Origin: Chryseobacterium herbae
GTDB lineage: Bacteria; Bacteroidota; Bacteroidia; Flavobacteriales; Weeksellaceae
Direction of reading: 5' to 3'
Assembly (NCBI RefSeq): GCF_025154075.1
Contig: NZ_JAOAMU010000008.1
Location: 204,964-268,963 of the forward strand
Length of the DNA stretch: 64,000 nt
Part shown: positions 33,543 to 41,092 of the stretch, one piece after another
Layout: every line of letters begins with the position of its first letter
Position numbering within the stretch: the first letter of the stretch is position 1
Notes under the pieces: model-generated
Told to the model about the DNA's origin: nothing
Databases searched by the model: none
What the model saw: the letters and a program-made list of their open reading frames with translations, nothing else
Translations under genes and position numbers: made by a program

Positions 33543-36071
33543 ATGATGTTAAATAACAACTCTAAATATTACAACTTTTTTTTCGTGCTTTTTATATCCA
33601 CTCTTACGTATGCCCAAAACACAGCAAACGGTAGAATTACAGATGCAAAAACGAACAAAGAAATCACGGGTGTAGATATATTTATTAATGACAATACTGA
33701 ACCTATTCTAAAGACCTCTTTGGGAAGTTTTACAGTTCAGTCCGACAGTCTTATTACTAAACTAAAATTTTCGAAAAAGAACTATTCCACAGAAACAGTT
33801 ACAGTTACTCCGGAAAATGCCCAAAACATTTTTGTGAAGCTTTCACAGGAAAAGGTTAGTTCCATTGATGAAATTGTGATCCACAACGAAAAACCTAAAT
33901 ATAAAAATAAGAAGGAAAATCCGGCTTACGCGATTATGCAGGAAGTGTGGAAAAGGAAAAGGAATAATGGTTTAGAAAAATTCAACACATATACTTACAA
34001 AGAATATGAAAAGATCCAGTTTGACGCCAACAACCTGGACAGCGCTTTCATGAGTAAGAAGATTTTCAATAAACTGGATTTCATTTTTGAGTATGCAGAT
34101 TCTACAGCCAGCGGAAAAATAGGACTTCCTATCTTCCTGAATGAATCAATCTATGAAAATTTCGGGGAAAACAAACCGGGAAAAAAGACAAAAAGATTAC
34201 TGGTCGCTCAGAAGACTTCAGGATTTCAGGACAATCAGGTAATCACCATTACTGCCAAAAATCTTTACAGGGATATTAATATTTATGATAATACCCTAAA
34301 TTATTTTGATATCGGATTTCCAAGTCCTGTAGGTTCAAATGGATTCAGCACCTATGATTATAATTTAACAGACACAATCTCCATTCATGGTGAAAATGCC
34401 TATAAAATCAGATATCAGCCCAAAAGAAAAGAAGTTTTAGCTTTCCAGGGCTATCTTTATATAGACACGGACAGTTATGCGGTTTTGGGGGCGACTTTAA
34501 AATCTACACAGAAAATCAACGTCAACTTTATCAACAGTATTTCCACAGAGCTGGAATATGATAATCCGGACGAAAACACTTTCCTTCCGAAAAAGTTTAT
34601 CACAGAAATAGAACTTACCCCTTTCGCTAAAAAGAGAACTTCTAAAAGTATTATCGCGAAACGGTCGGTAGATTATTCCCAATATGAATTCAACAAACCT
34701 ATCGACGATAAAACCTTTACACGAAAAGCAGAAGAATATGATGCAAAATTCGTGGATAAAGATGATGCCTATTGGGTAAAAGCAAGACCGGATTCATTAT
34801 CCAAAGCCGAGCAGGGAGTGTATGAGATGCTTGACAGGCTTCAACAGACTCCAAAATTCAACCGTATTGTGAAAATTTACGAAACGTTGGCATCAGGATA
34901 CTATAATGCTTTTAAAGGTATTGATATCGGTCCAATCTTTTCAATTTACGGTAAGAACGAAGTGGAGGGCGACAGGATAAGACTTGGAGCGAGAACTTAT
35001 TTCGGGCAAAATGACCCGTGGAGAGTTCAGTTTTATACAGCCTACGGATTCAAGGATCAAAAGGTTAAATATGGAGCTGAAGCGAGATATATGTTCAACA
35101 GGGTTAACCGATTTATGATTGGAGCAGGAACTAAACGAGATATTGAACAGCTTGGAGTACAGCTTACCACCGATGACGGAATTATGGCGCGTACCTTTGC
35201 CTCTTCTACCCTTTTTGCAAGAGGAGAAAATGCTTCTTTAAGTTCCATTAACAAGACTAATATTTTCGCTGCTATTGAACCATGGAAAAACTTCCAGATC
35301 AGAGTGGACGGAACGCTACAAAGCATCAAATCCGCCAATCCGGAGAAATTCAGTCTGATGTACTTCCGTGATGGTGATTTACGAAAAACTCTTAATGACT
35401 CTCACGTTACCCTTAGTTTAATCGCAAGACCAGGAGCCAAATTCTCTCAGACCGGCGTAGACCGCTATGAACACGGAACATTGGCACCAACGATCATTCT
35501 GAAATATACACGTGGAATTGAGGGCCTTTTCAACGGTGACTTCAATTATAACAGACTTCAGTTCATGTTCTACAAACCTGTATTGATCGGAAGCTGGGGT
35601 AAAACTCTTGTAAGCTTTGAGGCAGGAAAAACTTTCGACACTGTTCCTTTGGCTTTGCAGAACGTGGTTCCCGGAAACCAATCTTACAGTTTAGCACAGA
35701 ATACTTTTGCTCAGCTTAATTATTATGAATTTGTAGCAGATACTTACACAACCCTTCATCTTGAGCACCATTTCAACGGAAAGATTCTATCATACATTCC
35801 ATTGATCAAAAAATTGAAGCTTAGAGAAATCGCCTTTATCAGAAGTGCGTACGGAACCTTAAGCGATGCTTCCAAAGCGATCAATGTAGATGGATTTAAA
35901 TATTCCGCGCCAAGCGAGCAAATCTATTTTGAATACGGATTCGGAATTGAAAACATCGGAATCGGAAACCTTAGGATATTTAGAGTAGATTTTAACTGGA
36001 GAGGAAATTACCTTGACAGACCGGACATCTCCACATTTGGAGTGAAAGCCGGATTCCAGGTAGGATTTTAA
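33543..36071 (+). CDS. DUF5686 family outer-membrane protein with carboxypeptidase-like N-domain
   Basis: An 842-residue exported protein. After a signal peptide (FFFVLFISTLTYA) there is a carboxypeptidase-regulatory-like beta domain (residues about 24-105: ANGRITDAKTNKEITGVDIFI). The long DUF5686 region follows (NPAYAIMQEVWKRKRNNGLEKF, typical of the family), and the C-terminal 400 residues alternate beta strands and end in GVKAGFQVGF, an outer-membrane-barrel type terminus. Function unknown; Bacteroidota genomes carry several copies. It starts directly after the candidate origin. I keep the first ATG (MMLNN), although the second Met is equally possible. Confidence 0.83.
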   Translation: MMLNNNSKYYNFFFVLFISTLTYAQNTANGRITDAKTNKEITGVDIFINDNTEPILKTSLGSFTVQSDSLITKLKFSKKNYSTETVTVTPENAQNIFVKLSQEKVSSIDEIVIHNEKPKYKNKKENPAYAIMQEVWKRKRNNGLEKFNTYTYKEYEKIQFDANNLDSAFMSKKIFNKLDFIFEYADSTASGKIGLPIFLNESIYENFGENKPGKKTKRLLVAQKTSGFQDNQVITITAKNLYRDINIYDNTLNYFDIGFPSPVGSNGFSTYDYNLTDTISIHGENAYKIRYQPKRKEVLAFQGYLYIDTDSYAVLGATLKSTQKINVNFINSISTELEYDNPDENTFLPKKFITEIELTPFAKKRTSKSIIAKRSVDYSQYEFNKPIDDKTFTRKAEEYDAKFVDKDDAYWVKARPDSLSKAEQGVYEMLDRLQQTPKFNRIVKIYETLASGYYNAFKGIDIGPIFSIYGKNEVEGDRIRLGARTYFGQNDPWRVQFYTAYGFKDQKVKYGAEARYMFNRVNRFMIGAGTKRDIEQLGVQLTTDDGIMARTFASSTLFARGENASLSSINKTNIFAAIEPWKNFQIRVDGTLQSIKSANPEKFSLMYFRDGDLRKTLNDSHVTLSLIARPGAKFSQTGVDRYEHGTLAPTIILKYTRGIEGLFNGDFNYNRLQFMFYKPVLIGSWGKTLVSFEAGKTFDTVPLALQNVVPGNQSYSLAQNTFAQLNYYEFVADTYTTLHLEHHFNGKILSYIPLIKKLKLREIAFIRSAYGTLSDASKAINVDGFKYSAPSEQIYFEYGFGIENIGIGNLRIFRVDFNWRGNYLDRPDISTFGVKAGFQVGF

Positions 36072-36083
36072 TCATAAAATAAG

Positions 36084-36120
36084 AACGGGCTGCATCATCA
36101 AAGACGCAGCCCGTTTTTAT
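36084..36120 (+). terminator. Terminator after DUF5686
   Basis: AACGGGCTGC (36084-36093) and GCAGCCCGTT (36106-36115), a perfect 10-bp stem followed by T residues. It also faces the end of peptide gene A on the other strand. Confidence 0.82.
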
Positions 36121-36150
36121 TAAAGTTCATGAGCAATGACTATCGTGATG

Positions 36151-36318
36151 CTATATTGAGCATTCGCAACCCTCATCAACATAAAGCAGACAACGCATTT
36201 TCTGCAAAGGCGTCATTCCACACCAGATATCACATGAGGTAATTGGGTTTGGCGGGCACAATCCTCCCCCGTTAATTTGTTTCAGATTATTCTTTGTTAG
36301 TTTCTTTAAATTTTTCAT
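36151..36318 (-). CDS. GG-leader six-Cys bacteriocin-like peptide A
   Basis: A 55-residue precursor read directly from the DNA. The leader MKNLKKLTKNNLKQINGG (residues 1-18) is a double-glycine export signal of the type cleaved by peptidase-containing ABC transporters. The mature part (37 residues) has six Cys at 21, 29, 33, 43, 51 and 53 in the pattern C-P-P-x5-C-x2-W-C-x5-Q-K-x2-C-x7-C-x-C, shared with the two neighbouring genes. Upstream are the 28-nt leader motif (36341-36368) and a promoter block almost identical to that of gene C. No maturation enzyme or transporter is nearby. It could be a bacteriocin or another exported peptide. Confidence 0.8.
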   Translation of the reverse strand: MKNLKKLTKNNLKQINGGGLCPPNPITSCDIWCGMTPLQKMRCLLYVDEGCECSI

Positions 36319-36340
36319 AGCTACTGTTTTAATTGGTCTG

Positions 36341-36368
36341 CCTACTCTATAAGCTTTTCGGCTTTCGC
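36341..36368 (-). promoter_or_regulatory. 28-nt conserved leader motif before peptide A
   Basis: On the minus strand: GCG-AAAG-CCGAAAAGC-TT-ATAGAGTAGG. The same GCG-N4-CCGAAAAGC-N2-ATAGAGTAGG, with identical internal spacing, occurs before peptide C (36909-36936) and peptide D (63073-63100). It ends 22 nt before the ATG. Confidence 0.7.
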
Positions 36369-36394
36369 TAGTCAGTTTTTATCTGATCATAAAT

Positions 36395-36441
36395 CAAATA
36401 TAAAAATATTTCACCATAGTTGGAATATTCGTGAAAATATT
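36395..36441 (-). promoter_or_regulatory. Promoter block of peptide A
   Basis: A 47-nt stretch identical at 41 positions to the block before peptide C (36962-37008). It contains the -7 box TATATTTG (minus strand, 36395-36402) and three AATATT hexamers. The conservation across a non-coding region suggests a regulator binding site or recent duplication. Confidence 0.6.
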
Positions 36442-36468
36442 TATATTTGAAAAATACCCACAAAAAAA

Positions 36469-36486
36469 CCTCAGCATAAGCTGAGG
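36469..36486 (-). terminator. Terminator after peptide B
   Basis: CCTCAGC and GCTGAGG with a 4-nt loop, then seven T on the minus strand. It ends the C-B transcript before gene A. Confidence 0.8.
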
Positions 36487-36510
36487 CCATTTTCAATAAC
36501 TTTATTTATG

Positions 36511-36678
36511 TTAACATCCGCATGGATCCGGATCCATAACCATGTTAGGACATCTAAGTCTCTGCTGTGGTGTCCAAGAACACCATTCTCCGCAGGTTGT
36601 TGCAGGTGGCGGACAAGCCAAAGCACCTCCTTCTATTGTTCTCAATTGTTTTTTAGATAATTTTCTTAAGTTTTTCAT
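36511..36678 (-). CDS. GG-leader six-Cys bacteriocin-like peptide B
   Basis: A 55-residue precursor. The leader is MKNLRKLSKKQLRTIEGG; the mature part begins ALACPPPATTC and has Cys at 22, 29, 33, 43, 53 and 55. The central GEWCSWTPQQRLRC repeats the W-C-x5-Q-[KR]-x2-C pattern of A and C; it ends DPDPCGC. It lies 42 nt after gene C and has no leader motif or promoter of its own, so it should be cotranscribed with C and stopped by the terminator at 36469. Biological activity is unknown. Confidence 0.8.
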   Translation of the reverse strand: MKNLRKLSKKQLRTIEGGALACPPPATTCGEWCSWTPQQRLRCPNMVMDPDPCGC

Positions 36679-36720
36679 AATAGTTTTGTTTTAAATTGGT
36701 CGTGATTTTTTGAAAGAGGA

Positions 36721-36885
36721 TTAGCAATCACAAGGCATATCAAGTACAGCATTTAAGCAATGTGCCTTTTGCCACGCGCTCCATGAGCACCACTCTGAGC
36801 ACCAGCTGGCCATAGGAGGACATCTTTCCGCACCTCCGTTGATGTCTTTCAGATTCTTCTTCGTTAATTTTTTTAAATTTTTCAT
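36721..36885 (-). CDS. GG-leader six-Cys bacteriocin-like peptide C
   Basis: A 54-residue precursor, first gene of the peptide cluster. Leader MKNLKKLTKKNLKDINGG, then AERCPPMASWCSEWCSW with Cys at 22, 29, 33, 43, 52 and 54, ending MPCDC. The mature region is Trp-rich (W28, W32, W35, W38), unlike A. The leader is nearly invariant across A, B and C while the mature part varies but keeps Cys spacing, the usual sign of diversifying exported peptides. It is preceded by the 28-nt leader motif and the 47-nt promoter block. Confidence 0.8.
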   Translation of the reverse strand: MKNLKKLTKKNLKDINGGAERCPPMASWCSEWCSWSAWQKAHCLNAVLDMPCDC

Positions 36886-36908
36886 AGTAATTTGTTTTAA
36901 TTTGTTGG

Positions 36909-36936
36909 CCTACTCTATACGCTTTTCGGCATCCGC
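36909..36936 (-). promoter_or_regulatory. 28-nt conserved leader motif before peptide C
   Basis: Minus strand GCG-GATG-CCGAAAAGC-GT-ATAGAGTAGG, 23 nt before the ATG. See the copies at 36341 and 63073. Confidence 0.7.
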
Positions 36937-36961
36937 AAATGATTTGTTATTTGATAGTTAA

Positions 36962-37008
36962 CAAATATATAAATATTTCACAATAATTGGAATATTAACG
37001 AAAATATT
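36962..37008 (-). promoter_or_regulatory. Promoter block of peptides C-B
   Basis: Contains TATATTTG (36962-36969, minus strand) preceded by a TTGTGAAATATT-type segment and AATATT hexamers; 41 of 47 positions equal the block of gene A. Confidence 0.6.
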
Positions 37009-37036
37009 TTTGCATTCGGCGCATATGGGCATAAAA

Positions 37037-37060
37037 AAACCTCAGCTAATGCCGAGGTTT
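37037..37060 (-). terminator. Terminator of rplU-rpmA
   Basis: AAACCTCAGC (37037-37046) and GCCGAGGTTT (37051-37060), 10 positions with one mismatch, followed on the minus strand by a T run. It insulates the ribosomal genes from peptide gene C. Confidence 0.75.
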
Positions 37061-37086
37061 ACATTTTTATAAAACGCTTAAAATGA

Positions 37087-37344
37087 TTATGCGTTTGCTT
37101 CTACAGATACGAAAGATCTGTTGTTTGCTTTCTTTCTGAAAACTACTTTACCGTCTACTAGTGCAAACAAAGTATGGTCTTTACCCATTCCCACGTTTTC
37201 ACCTGGGTGGTGCTGAGTACCTCTCTGTCTGATAATAATATTTCCGGCAATAGCTTCTTGTCCACCGAAAATCTTCACACCTAATCTCTTAGAGTGAGAC
37301 TCTCTACCGTTCTTGGAACTACCGACTCCTTTCTTGTGTGCCAT
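37087..37344 (-). CDS. rpmA: 50S ribosomal protein L27
   Basis: An 85-residue basic ribosomal protein close to the peptidyl-transferase centre. MAHKKGVGSSKNGRESHSKR is the standard N-terminus (no Firmicutes-type cleavable extension), with IIIRQRGTQHHPGENVGMGKDHTLFA as the core. It follows rplU by 12 nt, the universal rplU-rpmA pair. Confidence 0.97.
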   Translation of the reverse strand: MAHKKGVGSSKNGRESHSKRLGVKIFGGQEAIAGNIIIRQRGTQHHPGENVGMGKDHTLFALVDGKVVFRKKANNRSFVSVEANA

Positions 37345-37356
37345 TTTATTACTGGA

Positions 37357-37932
37357 TTATTTGTTAAGTGCTTTAAATGTATCAATATTCTTAACGATAG
37401 CAGCATCTACTTCTTCGTGAGTAAGAATAGTTTTTTCTAATTCAACTTTAACTGCTTTACCTAAAGTAATTAAAGTTTCTCTGTTTTCTTTAGACTGAGA
37501 CAAGTTGTTTTTCTTCAAGTGATAGTTCAGCTCGTGATCTTCACTAAAGTTAACAGTTGCGTTGTCTGAAAGAATTTCAGCTTTCACAGTTTCTTTTTTA
37601 GCAGCTTTCTTAGAACCTCCTTCAAAACCAGTGATACCAGTGATTTTAATTTGAGTTAAAGATTGTCTGTGACCGTTCTTAACTTGGTAACCTTTTCTTC
37701 TTTTCTTTTTGAAAACGATTACTTTATCAGCTTTTACGTGGTCTAGGATCTCTGCATCTACAGTGATTCCGCTTACAGCTGGGGCGCCAACAGTGATTGA
37801 ACCGTTTACAGTAAGAAGAATTTTATCAAAAGAAACTTTGTCTCCTTTTTCTCCTTTTAAACGGTTTACAAACAACTTCTGGTCTTGCTCAACTTTATAT
37901 TGAAGCCCTGCTATTTCTACAATTGCAAACAT
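37357..37932 (-). CDS. rplU: 50S ribosomal protein L21 with a C-terminal extension
   Basis: L21 is an early-assembly 50S protein. Residues 1-103 are a normal L21 (MFAIVEIAGLQYKVEQDQKL, then FKKKRRKGYQVKNGHRQSLTQIKI). Residues about 104-191 are an extra domain: a Lys/Ala/Glu linker followed by a helical segment LITLGKAVKVELEKTILTHEEVDAAIVKNIDTF. Most bacterial L21 proteins are 100-105 residues, so the protein is nearly doubled; longer L21 forms occur in related flavobacteria. The frame is unbroken up to rpmA, so this is a true extension and not a frameshift. Confidence 0.93.
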   Translation of the reverse strand: MFAIVEIAGLQYKVEQDQKLFVNRLKGEKGDKVSFDKILLTVNGSITVGAPAVSGITVDAEILDHVKADKVIVFKKKRRKGYQVKNGHRQSLTQIKITGITGFEGGSKKAAKKETVKAEILSDNATVNFSEDHELNYHLKKNNLSQSKENRETLITLGKAVKVELEKTILTHEEVDAAIVKNIDTFKALNK

Positions 37933-37963
37933 TGTTTATAAATTTTTAGTTATTTCGAGGTGC

Positions 37964-37971
37964 AAATATAT
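37964..37971 (-). promoter_or_regulatory. -7 box of rplU
   Basis: TATATTTG on the minus strand, followed by CAC, 32 nt before the ATG. A TTG lies 23 nt further upstream, within the tolerated spacer range. Confidence 0.6.
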
Positions 37972-38324
37972 GAATAATTTTCTAAATAGCTTGCAATCAG
38001 ATCTGTATTTTTTAAGAAAAACAATTTATGCCCATTTAAAGAATTCCCGGCAGCAAAATATTCAATCGCAGACACAACTTTCTTCTTACAAACAGTTTAC
38101 AATCACCACTCAATGGTATATTGCCCCCTATTTCTTAGTTATTTCAAAGCCCAAACGAAAATTACATGTATAAATTTCTATACATAATTGCAATTAGGTT
38201 TATTTTTTTCATAAAAAGTAATATAAAAATATAAATTCACTATGGTTTGAATAATTTTTGTTGTCAAAGTGCTGATATTTAAAAGATAATTTTATACCTT
38301 CGTTATCACCAAAAAATATTTTAT
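37972..38324. other. Divergent non-coding region (rplU / metallopeptidase)
   Basis: No gene is supported. The plus-strand frame over 37970-38173 has low-complexity content, no family resemblance, and starts inside the rplU promoter. The right half is AT-rich; ATACCTTCG (about 38295) is a weak -7 candidate for the metallopeptidase. Confidence 0.4.
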
Positions 38325-39212
38325 ATGAAAAGAAACTTCAAATTCTGCCTGTTGGCAGGAGCCATTGCCGCTTTCTCACTATCAGCGTGCCGTGATGACA
38401 AAATGGAGGAATCTGTTCTTCCTGAATCTCAATCTGCAAGCACCAAGCTTGAACAACCCGGGGACCTTGAAAAGAGTTGCTCCTATGTAGATCAGTACTG
38501 GAGCTCATCTGCAGTTTTGAAAACTACCCTCTCTAATTCTACAGACACCAACTTCATGAATGCTCAAATGACTAAGATTGCAAGTCTTTGGGGAAGAAGC
38601 AACCCAACGCTTCGTTTTGTAGACGATCCTTCCAATTTCAATTCCACTTACAATGCAATCTCGTATTCTACTGGGAAAATTTATTATGGTTACGCAATCT
38701 ACGCGGATGCTAAGAACAAAGGCGGAGATATCGTCAATGCCATGATCCTTGCTCACGAATATGGTCACCAGCTGCAGTACATCTTTAATCTTCCTACTGT
38801 AAATGAATCTACAGCAAGACCAAACGAACTGGAAGCAGACGGTTTCGCGGGCTATTACTTAAGAAGACCAAACGGGTACAATAAAACGAATTTCGCGGAA
38901 ATTGCCGCTGCCTATGAATTCGCACAAAGCATCGGAGATTACCAGACTAACAGTGCCAACCACCACGGAACTCCTCCACAAAGAAGATCTGCTGTGCGTT
39001 TAGGTTTCCTTTTGGGACAGTATGACCTGAATGCAGCCAATTTCGATTATAACTTCTTCTATTATTATCAAGGTGTATTAAACGGAACTTATAAAATGGG
39101 CAAGAACTCTGCAAATCCGGAGATCGATGCTTATATGAGCCAATACATGGATGAACTTAGAAAAATCCAGACCGGAGAAATTTCTGCAGAAGAATTTAAG
39201 CAACTTAAATAA
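38325..39212 (+). CDS. Zinc metallopeptidase-like lipoprotein (YpfJ/neutral zinc metallopeptidase type)
   Basis: A 295-residue lipoprotein: the signal ends IAAFSLSAC (Cys 22). The catalytic part contains the zinc motif AHEYGHQLQ with HEYGH (about residue 144) and, 20-30 residues later, ELEADGFAGYYL, whose Glu/Asp fits the third zinc ligand of this family. The arrangement resembles neutral zinc metallopeptidases of the YpfJ group. The tail is helical and acidic. It stands alone; its substrate is unknown. Confidence 0.8.
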   Translation: MKRNFKFCLLAGAIAAFSLSACRDDKMEESVLPESQSASTKLEQPGDLEKSCSYVDQYWSSSAVLKTTLSNSTDTNFMNAQMTKIASLWGRSNPTLRFVDDPSNFNSTYNAISYSTGKIYYGYAIYADAKNKGGDIVNAMILAHEYGHQLQYIFNLPTVNESTARPNELEADGFAGYYLRRPNGYNKTNFAEIAAAYEFAQSIGDYQTNSANHHGTPPQRRSAVRLGFLLGQYDLNAANFDYNFFYYYQGVLNGTYKMGKNSANPEIDAYMSQYMDELRKIQTGEISAEEFKQLK

Positions 39213-39243
39213 TAAACATTCATTTTTAGCATATTTAACAAAG

Positions 39244-39273
39244 GAGGCAGGCAGCGATGTCCTGTCTCTTTTA
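39244..39273 (+). terminator. Terminator after the metallopeptidase
   Basis: GAGGCAGG (39244-39251) pairs with CCTGTCTC (39261-39268) with one G-U, followed by T residues. Confidence 0.6.
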
Positions 39274-39328
39274 TTTTTATGAATAAATATCCTAAAGTTT
39301 ATTTATTTTTGAACCATATCCTACAATA

Positions 39329-40417
39329 ATGAACAGAGACCTCTACATTGATTTTGCCAAGGGAATGGCGACTCTTTCCATCATATTCATCCACACCGCT
39401 TTCTGGTCTGGACAGTTCTATATTCCCGCAGAAGTCAGGGTATTTTCTCTGGTATTTGACGTAGCGCTTTTTTATGCTTTAAGCGGAATCACATCCGGAT
39501 CGAACATAGAAAAAACATTTTACAGGCTCTTAAAACTTCAGATCACTTATATGATCTTTGTGACGTTCCTGTTCTTTATGGATTACTTTTTCAAAGTTTT
39601 TGGGTTAACCTTCTTTTCCATGGAATGGCTCCAGAGTTTTTATTCAACCTTTGGATCAAAATATGCTACGACTGGTGTTTCAGATATTCCACAATGGCAG
39701 AATCTGGGAAACTGGTACCTTCACCAATACACCAATGCGGATACCTTTCCCGTAGTCATGGGAAGTTTCTGGTATCTGAAAGTCTATTTTATTCTGGCTG
39801 TTTTCGGAGTTTTGATTTTAAGATTTTTCCCAAAACACGTCAACTGGTTCATAGGTCTTTGCGTCGCCCTGACTTTAGTATTCAATATTTTCCCGGACAT
39901 TTACCCGAATGGACAAGTAGGCTACGTCGCTTTCTATCTTGCCATCTTTTTAATTGCCAACAGAATGCGCGGCAAAAAGATTCCCACAAAAATAATTCCT
40001 GTTGTGTATGCAGTCGTCGCAGCAGCTTTGATCTGGATGTTCTGGTATTACGGAAGTGAGATATTTTATAAAATCAACAAAAATAAATTCCCTCCTAAAA
40101 TCCCTTATATCATTTGGTCATTGTTCTCTCTTACCACGCTATTTGTGCTTTATAACAGATTAAAAATCACAAAAGAGAACTTCGTGACCCATATCGGGAA
40201 GAATGCCATCTTCTTTTACTTTGCTCAGGGAATAAGCTCATCGCTGGTCTACTTTATTGTCGTTGCGCTAAAAGAAAATATGCCCTGGTGGATGCTGATG
40301 ATTCTCATTTATGTCATTAATGTTATTCTTGCTTTTATAATCGCGACAGGACTAAAAAAAGTAGATGATCTGGGATGGAAAATTTTAGAGTTTTTGCGAA
40401 AAAAAACAGCTTCTTAG
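39329..40417 (+). CDS. Acyltransferase 3 family membrane protein
   Basis: A 362-residue polytopic protein with about ten TM helices. The first helix contains the family His (MNRDLYIDFAKGMATLSIIFIHTAFW, His about 22) and the FAKGM block matches the R/K-G rule of OafA/Acyl_transf_3 proteins. Members O-acylate cell-surface sugars or lipids; the substrate here is not evident. A TATTTTTG box lies at 39304-39311, 18 nt before the ATG. No polysaccharide genes are nearby. Confidence 0.82.
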   Translation: MNRDLYIDFAKGMATLSIIFIHTAFWSGQFYIPAEVRVFSLVFDVALFYALSGITSGSNIEKTFYRLLKLQITYMIFVTFLFFMDYFFKVFGLTFFSMEWLQSFYSTFGSKYATTGVSDIPQWQNLGNWYLHQYTNADTFPVVMGSFWYLKVYFILAVFGVLILRFFPKHVNWFIGLCVALTLVFNIFPDIYPNGQVGYVAFYLAIFLIANRMRGKKIPTKIIPVVYAVVAAALIWMFWYYGSEIFYKINKNKFPPKIPYIIWSLFSLTTLFVLYNRLKITKENFVTHIGKNAIFFYFAQGISSSLVYFIVVALKENMPWWMLMILIYVINVILAFIIATGLKKVDDLGWKILEFLRKKTAS

Positions 40418-40491
40418 CGGATTAACAGCCAATTTGAAATAAAATCTCTTTATTATCGCAATTTATTTTAATTTTACAGAAAATTCAAAAC

Positions 40492-41070
40492 ATGTTTAAG
40501 TTGAAACTTCCTACCGATCCAAGGTGGGCAAATATTGCAGAAGGAAACATAGGAGAAATTTTAACGGATCATGCGTGGTGCGAGCAGAAGGCCACAACCA
40601 ATGCCATCAGTTTGATCAATATGCTCCCAGAACACCCGGAAATCATCACAGAACTTATTGCTATCGCGCAAGAAGAGCTTGACCATTTCAGCCAGGTGCA
40701 CGAAATCATCAAAAAAAGGGGATACGTTTTCGGAAAAGCCAGAAAAGATGATTACGTCAATGAACTGGCTAAGTTTGTTGTTCAGGGAAGCAGAGAAGAT
40801 CTGATTGTTGATAAACTTCTTTTCGCAGCTATGATTGAAGCAAGAAGCTGCGAAAGATTTAAAGTTTTGACAGAAAATATTAAAGATGAAGAGCTTAAAA
40901 CTTTTTACAAAGAGTTAATGATCTCTGAAGCCAACCACTATACCACTTTTATTGGTTTCGCAAGACAGTTGGGCGATATTGAAAAAGTCAACAAGCGCTG
41001 GGAAGAATGGCTGGAATATGAAGCCAGCATTATCGAGTCTTACGGAAACAAAGAAACCATCCACGGATAA
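40492..41070 (+). CDS. miaE: tRNA-(ms2io6A)-hydroxylase
   Basis: Non-haem di-iron enzyme that hydroxylates ms2i6A37 to ms2io6A37. The 192-residue four-helix protein has the ferritin-like iron ligands in four blocks: CEQKATTNAI, AQEELDHFSQVH, EARSCERFKVL and SEANHYTTFIG. It is monocistronic or leads into the DUF502 gene. MiaB, the preceding enzyme of the pathway, is encoded at 11731-13167 in this window, so the substrate tRNA should exist in this organism. Confidence 0.9.
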   Translation: MFKLKLPTDPRWANIAEGNIGEILTDHAWCEQKATTNAISLINMLPEHPEIITELIAIAQEELDHFSQVHEIIKKRGYVFGKARKDDYVNELAKFVVQGSREDLIVDKLLFAAMIEARSCERFKVLTENIKDEELKTFYKELMISEANHYTTFIGFARQLGDIEKVNKRWEEWLEYEASIIESYGNKETIHG

Positions 41071-41092
41071 AATAAAAAGTAAAAAATCCACG

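Noticed and set aside
36151..37086. Lanthipeptide or sactipeptide gene cluster
   Set aside because: Precursor-like genes exist, but no LanM, radical SAM or PCAT gene is in the window, so only the precursors can be claimed.
37970..38173. Plus-strand frame of 67 codons between rplU and the metallopeptidase
   Set aside because: It begins inside the rplU promoter and has low-complexity content with no recognisable features.
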